14,077 bases of DNA from an uncultured Flavobacteriaceae bacterium (GCA_947311745.1 CAMZLT010000054.1:1-14077), one strand, 5' to 3'. Shown: positions 1 to 7,775, numbered from the stretch's first letter. A program made the numbers and translations. Notes: generated by a model from the sequence alone, not told the origin.

Positions 1-72
1 AGTAAACAATATTAAAAAAACACAAACGTTTAAAAAGAGTAAGATTAATTTTTTACACTTTTTCTTTTTCAT
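1..72 (-). CDS. Possible 5' end of a divergent gene running off the left edge (signal-anchor-like N-terminus)
   Basis: Read on the - strand, an ATG at 72-70 opens 24 codons with no stop before the window edge. The predicted peptide begins with a lysine-rich stretch (MKKKKCKK), followed by about 16 hydrophobic residues (LILLFLNVCVFLILFT). This is the classic pattern of a signal peptide or N-terminal membrane anchor. If real, the gene is divergent from the glycosyltransferase, with 71 nt between the two starts. The doubt is that T-rich noncoding DNA easily yields Lys/Leu/Phe-rich peptides on its reverse strand, and only 24 codons are visible. Function cannot be assigned. Confidence 0.35.
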   Translation of the reverse strand, partial: MKKKKCKKLILLFLNVCVFLILFT

Positions 73-81
73 AGTAATTTT

Positions 82-107
82 CCCGTTTTGATTTTTGTTA
101 AAACGGG
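82..107. terminator. Hairpin between the left edge and the glycosyltransferase: terminator or 5'-leader structure
   Basis: A perfect 8-bp inverted repeat, CCCGTTTT (82-89) and AAAACGGG (100-107), encloses a 10-nt loop. On the + strand it is followed by TTTACTATTTT, a weak U-rich tail, which would suit a terminator for a + strand gene lying left of the window. If instead the - strand ORF starting at 72 is real, the hairpin lies in a divergent promoter/leader region and could be a regulatory stem. The sequence alone does not decide between the two. Confidence 0.45.
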
Positions 108-143
108 TTTACTATTTTAAGAACTTTTATAAAATAGACTCTT

Positions 144-1229
144 TTGAAAAAAATAATTGTTTCCGTAACCAATGATTTAAACACCGATCAACGTGTGCAT
201 AAAGTCTGTTTATCGTTAGTAAATAATGGATTTGAAGTGCTTTTAATTGGCAGAAAACTGTCAACTAGCTTACCTTTAAATAGAAGGTATGCCACACATA
301 GAATGTCTTTACTTTTTAAAAGCAGTGTGCTTTTTTATTTGGAATATAATTTTCGTCTGTTTTTTTATTTACTCTTTCATAAAAAAGATATTTTATTAGC
401 AAATGACTTAGACACCTTACTTGCCAATTTTTTAGTAAGTCGCATACAAAATAAAAAATTGGTTTACGATAGCCATGAATTATTTACTGAAGTTCCAGAA
501 TTAATTCACAGACCTTCAAAACAAAAAATATGGTTGCAATTAGAACGATATATCCTTCCTAAATTAAAAAATACCTATACCGTTTGCCAATCTATAGCAG
601 ATTATTACAATCAAAAATACGCAACTAATTTTAAGGTAATCCGAAACATTCCTATTAAAAAAAGCAGACTAAAAATTCAAAAAAACACCAAGCAAAAAAC
701 TATAATTTACCAAGGAGCAATAAATATTGGTAGAGGTTTAGAATTAATGATTGAAGTGATGAAATACTTAGAAAATATTAAATTTATTATCGTAGGAACA
801 GGTGATATTTACACACAATTACAAAAGAAAGTTGTCACTGAAAATGTAACAGACAAAATTACTTTTTTAGGAAAAATCACTCCAATAGAACTACAAAAAA
901 TCACTCCAAAAGCCAATTTAGGTATTAGTTTAGAAGAAGATTTAGGCTTAAATTATCGCTATGCATTACCAAATAAATTATTTGATTATGTACACGCAAA
1001 TATACCAGTACTTGTTTCGGATTTACCAGAAATGAAGCAACTTGTTTTAGCATATAAAATAGGCGAAATTGCCATAAGTAGAGAACCAAAAAAACTAGCC
1101 AAACAAATAAAAAAAATCTTACATTCAGAAAAAGAAAAATACCAAAAATCTCTAGAAAAAGCACAAGAAAAACTACATTGGCAACATGAAGAAAAAATCC
1201 TACTTTCCGTTTTTAACAACTTAAAGTAA
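144..1229 (+). CDS. Glycosyltransferase, GT-B fold, family-4-like
   Basis: This 361-aa protein most likely transfers a sugar from a nucleotide-sugar donor to an envelope or surface polysaccharide acceptor at the inner face of the cytoplasmic membrane; donor and acceptor cannot be read from the sequence. The N-terminal half carries the family-like opening KKIIVSVTNDLNTDQRVHK (2-20) and YDSHELF (108-114). The C-terminal GT-B half has QGAINIGRG (190-198), VGTG (217-220) and a donor-site-like stretch at about 267-297 (YALPNKLFDY, then PVLVSDLPEM). The start is TTG at 144. An in-frame TAG lies at 135-137, and the first downstream ATG is codon 54, which would remove the conserved N-terminus. No signal peptide is present. 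It stands alone, with gyrB following after 112 nt under its own likely promoter. The family is confident; the specific product is unknown. Confidence 0.88.
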   Translation: MKKIIVSVTNDLNTDQRVHKVCLSLVNNGFEVLLIGRKLSTSLPLNRRYATHRMSLLFKSSVLFYLEYNFRLFFYLLFHKKDILLANDLDTLLANFLVSRIQNKKLVYDSHELFTEVPELIHRPSKQKIWLQLERYILPKLKNTYTVCQSIADYYNQKYATNFKVIRNIPIKKSRLKIQKNTKQKTIIYQGAINIGRGLELMIEVMKYLENIKFIIVGTGDIYTQLQKKVVTENVTDKITFLGKITPIELQKITPKANLGISLEEDLGLNYRYALPNKLFDYVHANIPVLVSDLPEMKQLVLAYKIGEIAISREPKKLAKQIKKILHSEKEKYQKSLEKAQEKLHWQHEEKILLSVFNNLK

Positions 1230-1299
1230 AAACAACGTATTTTGTTAATAACTTAGGTAAATAATCTTGTTTTTTAAAGCCTAAAACTTTGCAATTTCT

Positions 1300-1307
1300 T
1301 ATATTTG
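1300..1307 (+). promoter_or_regulatory. Putative Bacteroidota -7 promoter element for gyrB
   Basis: TATATTTG matches the Bacteroidota sigma-A -7 consensus TAnnTTTG exactly and ends 34 nt before the gyrB ATG. No TTG is found at the usual -33 spacing (17-23 nt upstream); the nearest is 30 nt away at 1267-1269. The call therefore rests on the -7 element and its position alone. Confidence 0.5.
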
Positions 1308-1341
1308 TTTCTTGTAATAATTTTAAGCGTAAAATCAAGAT

Positions 1342-3279
1342 ATGAGCGACGAAAAGAAAAAACACGATTATTCTGCCGATAGTATTCAAGCATTAGAGGG
1401 AATGGAGCACGTACGTATGCGTCCTTCGATGTATATTGGTGATGTCGGTGTTAGAGGTTTACACCATTTAGTTTACGAAGTTGTAGATAATTCTATTGAC
1501 GAAGCAATGGCTGGTCATTGTAACGAAATATCGGTAATTATTAACGAAAATAATTCAATTACTGTTAGAGATAATGGTCGTGGTATTCCTGTTGGAATGC
1601 ACAAAAAAGAAGGCGTTTCGGCACTAGAAGTCGTAATGACTAAGATTGGAGCTGGTGGTAAATTCGATAAAGATTCGTATAAAGTTTCTGGTGGTTTACA
1701 CGGAGTTGGAGTTTCGGTAGTTAATGCCTTATCACAACATTTACGTGCAACAGTTTATCGCGATGGTAAAATTTACGAGCAAGAATACGAAAGAGGAAAA
1801 ACACTATACCCAGTAAAAGTTATTGGTGAAACCGATCAAAGAGGAACAGAAGTTACCTTTTTAGCTGATGACCAAATTTTTCAAACCGAAATAGAATTTA
1901 ATTACGAAACTTTAGCAACAAGAATGCGTGAACTTTCGTTTTTAAATCAAAAAATAAAAATTTCTATTGAAGATAAAAGACGTAAAGACGATGAAGGAAA
2001 TTTTATACGAGAGGATTTCTTTAGCGAAGATGGTTTAAGTGAATTTGTAAAATATTTAGATGCAACTAGAGAGCAATTAACACAAGATGTTATTGCAATG
2101 GAAGGTGAAAAAAACGGTATTCCTGTTGAAGTTGCAATGGTTTACAACACGTCGTATTCTGAAAATTTACACTCGTATGTAAATAATATTAACACACACG
2201 AAGGAGGTACGCATCTTTCTGGTTTTAGACGTGGTTTAACACACACACTAAAAAAATATGCAGAAAATTCAGGATTACTTAAAAATTTAAAATTTGCCAT
2301 TTCTGGAGATGATTTTAGAGAGGGTTTAACTGCAATTATATCTGTAAAAGTAGCCGAACCACAATTTGAAGGACAAACCAAAACCAAATTAGGAAACCGA
2401 GAAGTTTCTGCCGCAGTAAGCCAAGCAGTTTCCGAAATGCTAACCAATTATTTAGAAGAAAATCCTAGTGATGCAAAAATAATTGTACAAAAAGTAATTC
2501 TAGCAGCACAAGCAAGGCACGCAGCAACCGAAGCTCGTGAAATGGTGCAGCGTAAAACCGTTATGTCTGGTGGTGGTTTACCTGGAAAACTATCCGATTG
2601 TGCTTGGACAGATCCTGATAAATGCGAATTATTTCTTGTCGAGGGAGATTCGGCAGGAGGAACAGCAAAACAAGGTAGAGATCGTAATTTTCAAGCAATT
2701 TTACCACTACGTGGAAAAATTTTAAACGTAGAAAAAGCAATGCAACACAAAGCTTTTGAAAACGAAGAAATTAAAAATATGTACACTGCTCTTGGTGTTT
2801 CTATCGGAACAGAAGAAGACCAACGTGCACTAAATGTCTCCAAATTACGTTATCATAAAATAGTTATTATGTGTGATGCCGATGTAGATGGTAGTCATAT
2901 CGAAACTTTAATATTAACGTTCTTTTTTAGATACATGCGTGAATTGGTAGAAAACGGAAACATATACGTAGCTGCTCCTCCTTTATATTTAATTAAAAAA
3001 GGAAAGAAAAAACGATACGCTTGGAACGATGACGATCGCGATGCAATTGTAAAAGAGTTTGGTGGCGGAACTATACAACGATACAAAGGTCTTGGAGAGA
3101 TGAATGCAGAACAATTATGGGATACAACCATGAATCCACAACAACGAACCGTGTACCGAATAACTATTGATAATGCAGCAGAAGCAGATAGAGTATTCTC
3201 TATGCTAATGGGTGATGAAGTACCACCAAGACGTAAATTTATTGAAGATAATGCAACGTATGCAAATATTGATATATAA
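1342..3279 (+). CDS. gyrB: DNA gyrase subunit B
   Basis: GyrB is the ATPase subunit of the A2B2 gyrase that introduces negative supercoils into DNA. The 645-aa protein has the full domain order. The GHKL ATPase comes first, with EVVDNSIDEA (catalytic Glu46, Mg-binding Asn50), DNGRGIP (77-83) and the ATP-lid glycines SGGLHGVG (116-123). The transducer domain follows. The TOPRIM domain has EGDSAGG (Glu434 to Gly440) and the metal-binding DADVD (512-516, then GSH). The C-terminus ends in the usual RYKGLGEMN and PPRRKFIE motifs. The length fits the short GyrB form, without the roughly 165-residue insert of enterobacterial GyrB. ParE is the main alternative, but the PPRRKFIEDNA tail and the TOPRIM sequence favour GyrB. 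It is transcribed alone and closed by a strong terminator 8 nt after the stop. Confidence 0.97.
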   Translation: MSDEKKKHDYSADSIQALEGMEHVRMRPSMYIGDVGVRGLHHLVYEVVDNSIDEAMAGHCNEISVIINENNSITVRDNGRGIPVGMHKKEGVSALEVVMTKIGAGGKFDKDSYKVSGGLHGVGVSVVNALSQHLRATVYRDGKIYEQEYERGKTLYPVKVIGETDQRGTEVTFLADDQIFQTEIEFNYETLATRMRELSFLNQKIKISIEDKRRKDDEGNFIREDFFSEDGLSEFVKYLDATREQLTQDVIAMEGEKNGIPVEVAMVYNTSYSENLHSYVNNINTHEGGTHLSGFRRGLTHTLKKYAENSGLLKNLKFAISGDDFREGLTAIISVKVAEPQFEGQTKTKLGNREVSAAVSQAVSEMLTNYLEENPSDAKIIVQKVILAAQARHAATEAREMVQRKTVMSGGGLPGKLSDCAWTDPDKCELFLVEGDSAGGTAKQGRDRNFQAILPLRGKILNVEKAMQHKAFENEEIKNMYTALGVSIGTEEDQRALNVSKLRYHKIVIMCDADVDGSHIETLILTFFFRYMRELVENGNIYVAAPPLYLIKKGKKKRYAWNDDDRDAIVKEFGGGTIQRYKGLGEMNAEQLWDTTMNPQQRTVYRITIDNAAEADRVFSMLMGDEVPPRRKFIEDNATYANIDI

Positions 3280-3286
3280 TAATTTT

Positions 3287-3316
3287 AGGTCTGTTTTATA
3301 AAAACAGACCTTTTTT
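3287..3316 (+). terminator. Intrinsic terminator of gyrB
   Basis: A perfect 10-bp stem, GGTCTGTTTT (3288-3297) with AAAACAGACC (3301-3310), has a 3-nt loop and runs straight into six Ts (3311-3316). It lies 8 nt past the gyrB stop and separates gyrB from the beta-barrel gene. Confidence 0.92.
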
Positions 3317-3357
3317 AATCCTACAAAACGAAACAACTTAAAATTTTAACAAAAAAG

Positions 3358-3365
3358 TAACTTTA
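3358..3365 (+). promoter_or_regulatory. Putative weak -7 element for the barrel-mdh unit
   Basis: TAACTTTA matches the Bacteroidota -7 consensus TAnnTTTG at all but the last base and ends 12 nt before the ATG at 3378. A promoter is expected here because a strong terminator lies just upstream. No TTG is seen at -33 spacing, so the exact element is uncertain. Confidence 0.35.
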
Positions 3366-3377
3366 AAACAAAATTTT

Positions 3378-4466
3378 ATGAAAAAAATTGGAATTAGTAT
3401 GATGCTATTAGTATTTGCAACAATAGGCAGTATTAAAGCACAGAGTTTTGATTATATCCTAACTGCAGGAAAACAAGACGCTTCAAATTATTTAGGAAAT
3501 TATTTAGAACCAGTTATGGTTGGTTTGGTGCAAAATCTAAACTCTGGTTGGTACCATACTGGAAAAACACACAAAAAATATGGGTTTGATTTTACCATAA
3601 ACGCAAGTGCCTCTTTTGTGCCAAGTGATGCTCAAAATTTTATGTTTAACAATACCGATTATACCGTATTAGAATTAGCAAGTGGTAGTAGTTCAGAAAG
3701 TTTACCAACTGTTATGGGAACAACAACTACCGAACAAATTGATGTAAAAGTACCATTAGATGCATTAGGAAATGTAATTCCTGTTGGTAGTAGTAGCATT
3801 CCTACAAGTTATAAAGTTGCAAGATTTGATGCTTTAGATGGTATTGTTGATGAATTACCAATAGCAGCAGTGCCTTCACCAATGGTACAAATAGGCTTTG
3901 GTTTGCCAAGTAAAACAGATATAAAATTACGTTTTATTCCAAGTGTTGGAAATGACGAAGTAAAATTTAATTTAATCGGTTTTGGTTTACAACACAACAT
4001 TCTACAATATCTAAAATTAGATAAAACCATTTTTGATGTATCTGTTTTAGGAGCCTTTACTACCTCAACAACTAGATATGCAGCAAAAAACAGTACAATT
4101 CCTGGTGCAAACCAAGAAACTACTTTTAAAATTAATGCATACACAGTGCAAGTTTTAGGTAATGTAAATTTAAAAATAGTTAATTTTTATGCTGGCTTAG
4201 GATATGCAGGAGGGACATCAACAGTTAAAGTCGCAGGAAGCTACACTTTTGATTATGATATTCAAGATACATTTGGAAATGTTATAAATACAGTTTCTGA
4301 AGAAATTGTAGACCCAATAAACATAAAATATAAAATGAGCAAACAACTAAAAGCAACTTTAGGAATGCGTTTAAACTTGGCTTTTTTCAAAATATTTGCC
4401 GATTATACCGTGCAAGATTACGGAACACTTAACGCAGGAATTGCTTTTAGTTTTAAAGAAAAATAA
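3378..4466 (+). CDS. Exported outer-membrane beta-barrel-like protein (resembles DUF6588)
   Basis: This 362-aa protein has a clean Sec signal peptide: MKK, a hydrophobic core, then a likely cleavage SIKA|Q after residue 21. The mature part is rich in alternating polar and hydrophobic strands with Gly and aromatic residues (for example IGFGLPSKTDIKLRFIP and FNLIGFGLQHNIL). It ends in strand-like segments, TLGMRLNLAFFKIFADYTVQ and then LNAGIAFSF, consistent with a transmembrane barrel whose last strand ends in Phe. The motif YLEPVMVGLVQNLNSGWYHT near residues 42-61 resembles the Bacteroidota family DUF6588, whose function I do not know; that assignment is from memory. Residues about 95-160 look like a Ser/Thr-rich loop. 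It precedes mdh by only 28 nt with no terminator between, so the two are probably co-transcribed, although they share no obvious function. Confidence 0.8.
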   Translation: MKKIGISMMLLVFATIGSIKAQSFDYILTAGKQDASNYLGNYLEPVMVGLVQNLNSGWYHTGKTHKKYGFDFTINASASFVPSDAQNFMFNNTDYTVLELASGSSSESLPTVMGTTTTEQIDVKVPLDALGNVIPVGSSSIPTSYKVARFDALDGIVDELPIAAVPSPMVQIGFGLPSKTDIKLRFIPSVGNDEVKFNLIGFGLQHNILQYLKLDKTIFDVSVLGAFTTSTTRYAAKNSTIPGANQETTFKINAYTVQVLGNVNLKIVNFYAGLGYAGGTSTVKVAGSYTFDYDIQDTFGNVINTVSEEIVDPINIKYKMSKQLKATLGMRLNLAFFKIFADYTVQDYGTLNAGIAFSFKEK

Positions 4467-4494
4467 ACGTTTAATAAATAAAAATAAATAAAAA

Positions 4495-5430
4495 ATGAAA
4501 GTAACTGTAGTAGGTGCAGGAAATGTTGGTGCAACTTGTGCAGACGTATTAGCACAAAAAGGAGTCGTTAACGAAATTGTATTATTAGATATTAAAGAAA
4601 ATTATGCTGAAGGAAAAGCCTTAGATATGTGGGAAGCTTCGCCAGTAAATTACTTTGATACTCGCGTAATTGGTTCAACAAACGATTACTCTAAAACCGC
4701 AGGATCAGATGTGGTAGTAATCACTTCTGGTATTCCTAGAAAACCAGGAATGTCTAGAGATGATTTAATCGCAACAAATGCAAAAATCGTTAAAATGGTA
4801 ACCGAACAAGTTATCGAACATTCTCCAGAAGCAGTAATTGTAATTGTATCTAATCCTTTAGATGTAATGACGTATGCAGCCTTTTTAACTGCAAAAAAAT
4901 CAAGAAATAAAGTGTTTGGTATGGCTGGTGTTTTAGATACAGCAAGATATCGTTCGTTCTTAGCTTTAGAGTTAGATTGCTCACCTAAAGACATTCAAGC
5001 AGTATTAATGGGAGGACACGGTGATACAATGGTACCATTACCTAGATATACAACTGTTGGAGGAATTCCTGTAACAGAATTAGTTAGCGAAGAAAGAATC
5101 AACGAAATTGTAGAAAGAACCAAAAAAGGAGGAGGTGAAATCGTAAACCTTTTAGGAACTTCCGCTTGGTATGCTCCTGGTGCTTCAGCTGCTCAAATGG
5201 TAGAAGCAATTGTAAAAGACCAAAAACGTATTTTCCCAGTTTGTACTATGCTTGACGGCGAATATGGTATGCAAAATATCGCTTTAGGTGTTCCTGTAAA
5301 ATTAGGTAAAAACGGAATTGAACAAGTATTAGAATTAAAACTTAACAAAGACGAAATGGCGTTACTTGAAGATTCAGCTGTTGCTGTTAGAGGCGTTATG
5401 AAAACTTTAGAGGATATGAACTTATTTTAA
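4495..5430 (+). CDS. mdh: Malate dehydrogenase (LDH-like, NAD-dependent)
   Basis: This enzyme interconverts malate and oxaloacetate with NAD in the TCA cycle, in the cytoplasm. The 311-aa length is standard for the LDH-like bacterial class. The Rossmann motif GAGNVG is at 7-12, and Asp32 at the end of the second strand favours NAD over NADP. The mobile-loop arginines Arg82 and Arg88 lie in IPRKPGMSR; an Arg at the first position distinguishes malate from lactate dehydrogenase, which has Gln there. Asn120 is in VSNPLDV. The catalytic pair is Asp148 (LDTAR, with substrate-binding Arg151) and His175 (GGHGD). The leader is A-rich with no Shine-Dalgarno, usual for the phylum. A strong terminator starts 30 nt after the stop. 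Confidence 0.96.
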   Translation: MKVTVVGAGNVGATCADVLAQKGVVNEIVLLDIKENYAEGKALDMWEASPVNYFDTRVIGSTNDYSKTAGSDVVVITSGIPRKPGMSRDDLIATNAKIVKMVTEQVIEHSPEAVIVIVSNPLDVMTYAAFLTAKKSRNKVFGMAGVLDTARYRSFLALELDCSPKDIQAVLMGGHGDTMVPLPRYTTVGGIPVTELVSEERINEIVERTKKGGGEIVNLLGTSAWYAPGASAAQMVEAIVKDQKRIFPVCTMLDGEYGMQNIALGVPVKLGKNGIEQVLELKLNKDEMALLEDSAVAVRGVMKTLEDMNLF

Positions 5431-5460
5431 AAATGCATATCACATAAATGTATTTTTAAT

Positions 5461-5497
5461 AAAAAAGAGTTTTACGATGAAGTAAAACTCTTTTTTT
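5461..5497 (+). terminator. Intrinsic terminator after mdh
   Basis: A 15-bp stem pairs 5461-5475 (core GAGTTTTAC) with 5482-5496 (core GTAAAACTC) around a 6-nt loop. The 3' arm ends in seven Ts (5491-5497). The A-run on the 5' side would also give a terminator-like U tail on the other strand. It sits only 13 nt before the next start codon. Confidence 0.92.
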
Positions 5498-5498
5498 A

Positions 5499-5506
5499 TA
5501 CCTTTA
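5499..5506 (+). promoter_or_regulatory. Possible -7 element for the DUF4230-mmcQ unit
   Basis: TACCTTTA matches TAnnTTTG except for the last base and ends only 4 nt before the ATG at 5511. If used, it would give a leaderless or nearly leaderless transcript. The alternative is read-through of the mdh terminator or a promoter upstream of it. The match is imperfect and no -33 TTG is placed correctly. Confidence 0.22.
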
Positions 5507-5510
5507 TCCT

Positions 5511-6113
5511 ATGAAAAAAATACTACTATTTATTATAATCTTTATTCTAGGTTTTCTTTTTGCAGTAATGTATTACAACAAATCGGAACAAAAAACCGAA
5601 AAAGAGCAAATACAAGTAATGCTTCACGAAATAAAAAACGTTAGTAAACTTGTCGTTGCAGAAACAAACGTATCGGAAATTTATAATTACGAATCCGCAG
5701 ATAAATACTTTTTTGAAACCTTAAGTTTCGACAAAAAAGTAATTGTACTAGTAAATGCAAAAGTGCAAGTTTCGTATGACTTATCTAAAATGAAAATAGA
5801 TTTAGATTCGATAAATAAAAAAATAATCTTAAAACAAATACCTAAATCTGAAGTACTTGTTTCTCCAGATTTAAAATATTACGATTTTCAACAAAGTACG
5901 TTTAACTCGTTTACAAAAGACGAATTGAATAAAATTAACCAACGGAGTATCGATAAAATTAAAGAAACCATACAAATATCAGAATTACAAAATCAAGCAA
6001 AAAAACAATTAATAACAGAATTACAAAAAATATACAACCTTACTAATATTTTAAATTGGGAATTAGTAGATGCATCGGAAAATAAAATATGGCTAAAAAA
6101 CTTTAAAAATTAA
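5511..6113 (+). CDS. DUF4230-family membrane-anchored protein
   Basis: This 200-aa protein has one N-terminal transmembrane segment (about residues 4-21, LLFIIIFILGFLFAVMYY) after MKK. It has no lipobox, so it is probably an inner-membrane protein with the remainder outside the cytoplasm. The body resembles DUF4230: a helical stretch and a central strand region with repeated VQVSYDLSKMKIDLDSINKK- and ILKQIPKSEVLVSPDLKYYD-like segments (about 85-126). A long charged helix follows (about 135-175), with a final hydrophobic strand. DUF4230 has no established function that I know of. It starts 13 nt after the mdh terminator and is followed 3 nt later by the MmcQ/YjbR gene, so the two form an operon. 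Family confidence is moderate to good. Confidence 0.8.
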   Translation: MKKILLFIIIFILGFLFAVMYYNKSEQKTEKEQIQVMLHEIKNVSKLVVAETNVSEIYNYESADKYFFETLSFDKKVIVLVNAKVQVSYDLSKMKIDLDSINKKIILKQIPKSEVLVSPDLKYYDFQQSTFNSFTKDELNKINQRSIDKIKETIQISELQNQAKKQLITELQKIYNLTNILNWELVDASENKIWLKNFKN

Positions 6114-6116
6114 AGT

Positions 6117-6473
6117 ATGCATATAGAGCAATTTAGAGAATACTGTCTTACAAAAAAAGGCGTAACCGAAAGTTTTCCTTTTGATGAAAACGTATTGGTT
6201 TTTAAAGTGTTACATAAAATGTTTGCTTTAACATCGGTTAGTGCTGTAGAATTTAAAATATCGCTAAAATGCAATCCTGAAAGAGCCTTAGAATTACGCG
6301 AATCCTACGAAAATATTACTCCAGCATTTCACATGAATAAAAAACATTGGAATACTATAATTCCAGATAGTAGAATTGCACAGAGTTTAGTGCGAGAATT
6401 AATAGATCATTCCTACGAATTAGTTGTTGCTAAAATGACAAAAAAAGATAAAGAAATTTTGAATAATATATAG
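6117..6473 (+). CDS. MmcQ/YjbR-family protein
   Basis: This 118-aa single-domain cytoplasmic protein belongs to the MmcQ/YjbR family, which folds like a double-wing DNA-binding domain; a DNA-binding role is proposed for the family but not proven here. Recognisable features are the opening IEQFREYCLTKKGVTESFPF with FDENVLVFKV, then MFALTSV, and the SLKCNPERALELRE segment. The conserved ITPAFHMNKKHWNTI stretch (about 67-81) and a C-terminal SYELVVAKMTKK helix follow. Length and order are complete. It starts 3 nt after the DUF4230 stop and ends 21 nt from the convergent amidohydrolase gene. Confidence 0.88.
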   Translation: MHIEQFREYCLTKKGVTESFPFDENVLVFKVLHKMFALTSVSAVEFKISLKCNPERALELRESYENITPAFHMNKKHWNTIIPDSRIAQSLVRELIDHSYELVVAKMTKKDKEILNNI

Positions 6474-6494
6474 TTTTAACCAAAATACATTTTT

Positions 6495-7775
6495 TTAGTT
6501 TGTATATTTTTTAATATATTTTCGATACAATTGTTTTTGGTGTGTATCTAAATCAATATCTCTACCTTGAATAAATGCTTTTTCAATATTGTTGGTACGC
6601 ATATCTAAGGCATCACCTGTTGAAAGGATAAGTGTTGCATCTTTGCCTGTTTCTAAAGTTCCGATTTGGTTGTCCATACCTAATATTTTAGCTGGATTTG
6701 CAGTAATCATTGCAATCGCTTTTTCGTAATCTACGCCATAAGCAACCGTTGTACCTGCATAAAAAGGTAAATTACGGCTATTCATTCGTTCCATATCTCC
6801 TTGTGTATCTAAGGCTACTAAAATTCCCGCATCGTCTAGTATTTTTGCTAATTTATACGGAAGTTTTATATCCTCATCTTCAGTATTTGGTAACGAATGT
6901 ATTCTTTGTAAAACTACGGATATGTTATTTTCTTTTAGCAGTTTTGTGATTTTGTATGCTTCGTGCGCACCTACTAAAACTACTTTTTTAATTTTAAAAT
7001 GTTTTTTAAAGCTAATGGCTTCAACAATTTCTTTTTCGCCATTTACATGAATGTACAATGCTTTTGAACCATCAAAAATACCTTTTAAAGCTTGGTGTTT
7101 TAAATTTATTTCTAAAGTGTTTTCGGTGTTATTTTCATTAAAAAAAGTATATATCTGTTTTTTTTGTTTTTCGTAATTTTTATTTTCTTTAATACTTGTT
7201 CCGTTTGCCCACCATCCAGCAGTATAAAAAGTTTTTGGCCAATCTAAATGAATGCCATCATCCGATTTTAAAGTTGCATCTTCGTAATTCCAAGCATCAA
7301 ATTGTACTACACTAGAAGTACCTGAAATCCAACTTCCTCGTGGTGTAATCTGACCGATAAGTACGCCATTTGCTTTTACGGTTTCGGTAACTCTAGATTC
7401 TGGATTATAAGCAACAATACTTCTAATATTTGGATTAAAAGTCCCTATTTCATTAGCATCTTTGGTTGCTTTTACTGCGTCAATTTCGATTAAACCTAAA
7501 GTAGAATTCATGGTAATAAAACCAGGATAAACATGTTTTCCTTTAGCTTGAATTATTTTTCCATTTAATTTGTTTTTTATTAAAGTAGCATCTGCAACCA
7601 AAGTAAGTTTTCCGTTTTCAAAAGAAATAATACTGTTTTTAATTACTTTTCCGTTTCCGATATGTGCTGTAGCTCCTACAATATTAATGGTTTCTGTTTG
7701 TTTTGGTGCTGGTGTTTGTTGTCCGAAAACAGATACAGATAAAAAAAGTATGGATATATATAAGATTATTTTCAT
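6495..7775 (-). CDS. Exported amidohydrolase-family protein, first metal-ligand pair missing
   Basis: The start is placed at the ATG at 7775, giving 426 aa. The longer reading from 7832 adds 19 residues before a perfect signal peptide (MKIILYISILFLSVSVFGQ) and overlaps the upstream gene. The protein is predicted periplasmic, with no lipobox Cys. The amidohydrolase outline is clear: an N-terminal beta-sandwich strand set (NIVGATAHIGNGKVI), then VYPGFI (82-87), later IHVNGEKEI (His243), VGAHEA (His271) and VALDTQGD (Asp323). It closes with the signature NPAKILGMDNQIGTLETGKDATLIL (360-384), typical of imidazolonepropionase-like members. However, the HxH that normally follows YPGFID is replaced by N-S-T (90-92). 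It may be a pseudoenzyme, use a different metal arrangement, or act with its larger neighbour 35 nt upstream. Substrate unknown. Confidence 0.85.
   Translation of the reverse strand: MKIILYISILFLSVSVFGQQTPAPKQTETINIVGATAHIGNGKVIKNSIISFENGKLTLVADATLIKNKLNGKIIQAKGKHVYPGFITMNSTLGLIEIDAVKATKDANEIGTFNPNIRSIVAYNPESRVTETVKANGVLIGQITPRGSWISGTSSVVQFDAWNYEDATLKSDDGIHLDWPKTFYTAGWWANGTSIKENKNYEKQKKQIYTFFNENNTENTLEINLKHQALKGIFDGSKALYIHVNGEKEIVEAISFKKHFKIKKVVLVGAHEAYKITKLLKENNISVVLQRIHSLPNTEDEDIKLPYKLAKILDDAGILVALDTQGDMERMNSRNLPFYAGTTVAYGVDYEKAIAMITANPAKILGMDNQIGTLETGKDATLILSTGDALDMRTNNIEKAFIQGRDIDLDTHQKQLYRKYIKKYTN

Noticed and set aside
89..91. End of a + strand gene, open from position 2 to a TGA at 89-91.
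   Set aside because: The peptide is a low-complexity Phe/Ile run and the stop would fall inside the hairpin stem; more likely noncoding or antisense to the - strand start.
1288..1291. TTTG at 1288-1291 as the -33 partner of the gyrB -7 element.
   Set aside because: It lies only 8 nt from the -7 element, far short of the 17-23 nt spacing used in this phylum.
2142..2447. 101-codon open frame on the - strand inside gyrB.
   Set aside because: Antisense shadow of a highly conserved gene, with no independent start signal or domain.
1342..3279. Assignment as topoisomerase IV subunit ParE.
   Set aside because: The TOPRIM region, the RYKGLGEMN segment and the PPRRKFIEDNA tail match GyrB; length also fits the phylum's GyrB.
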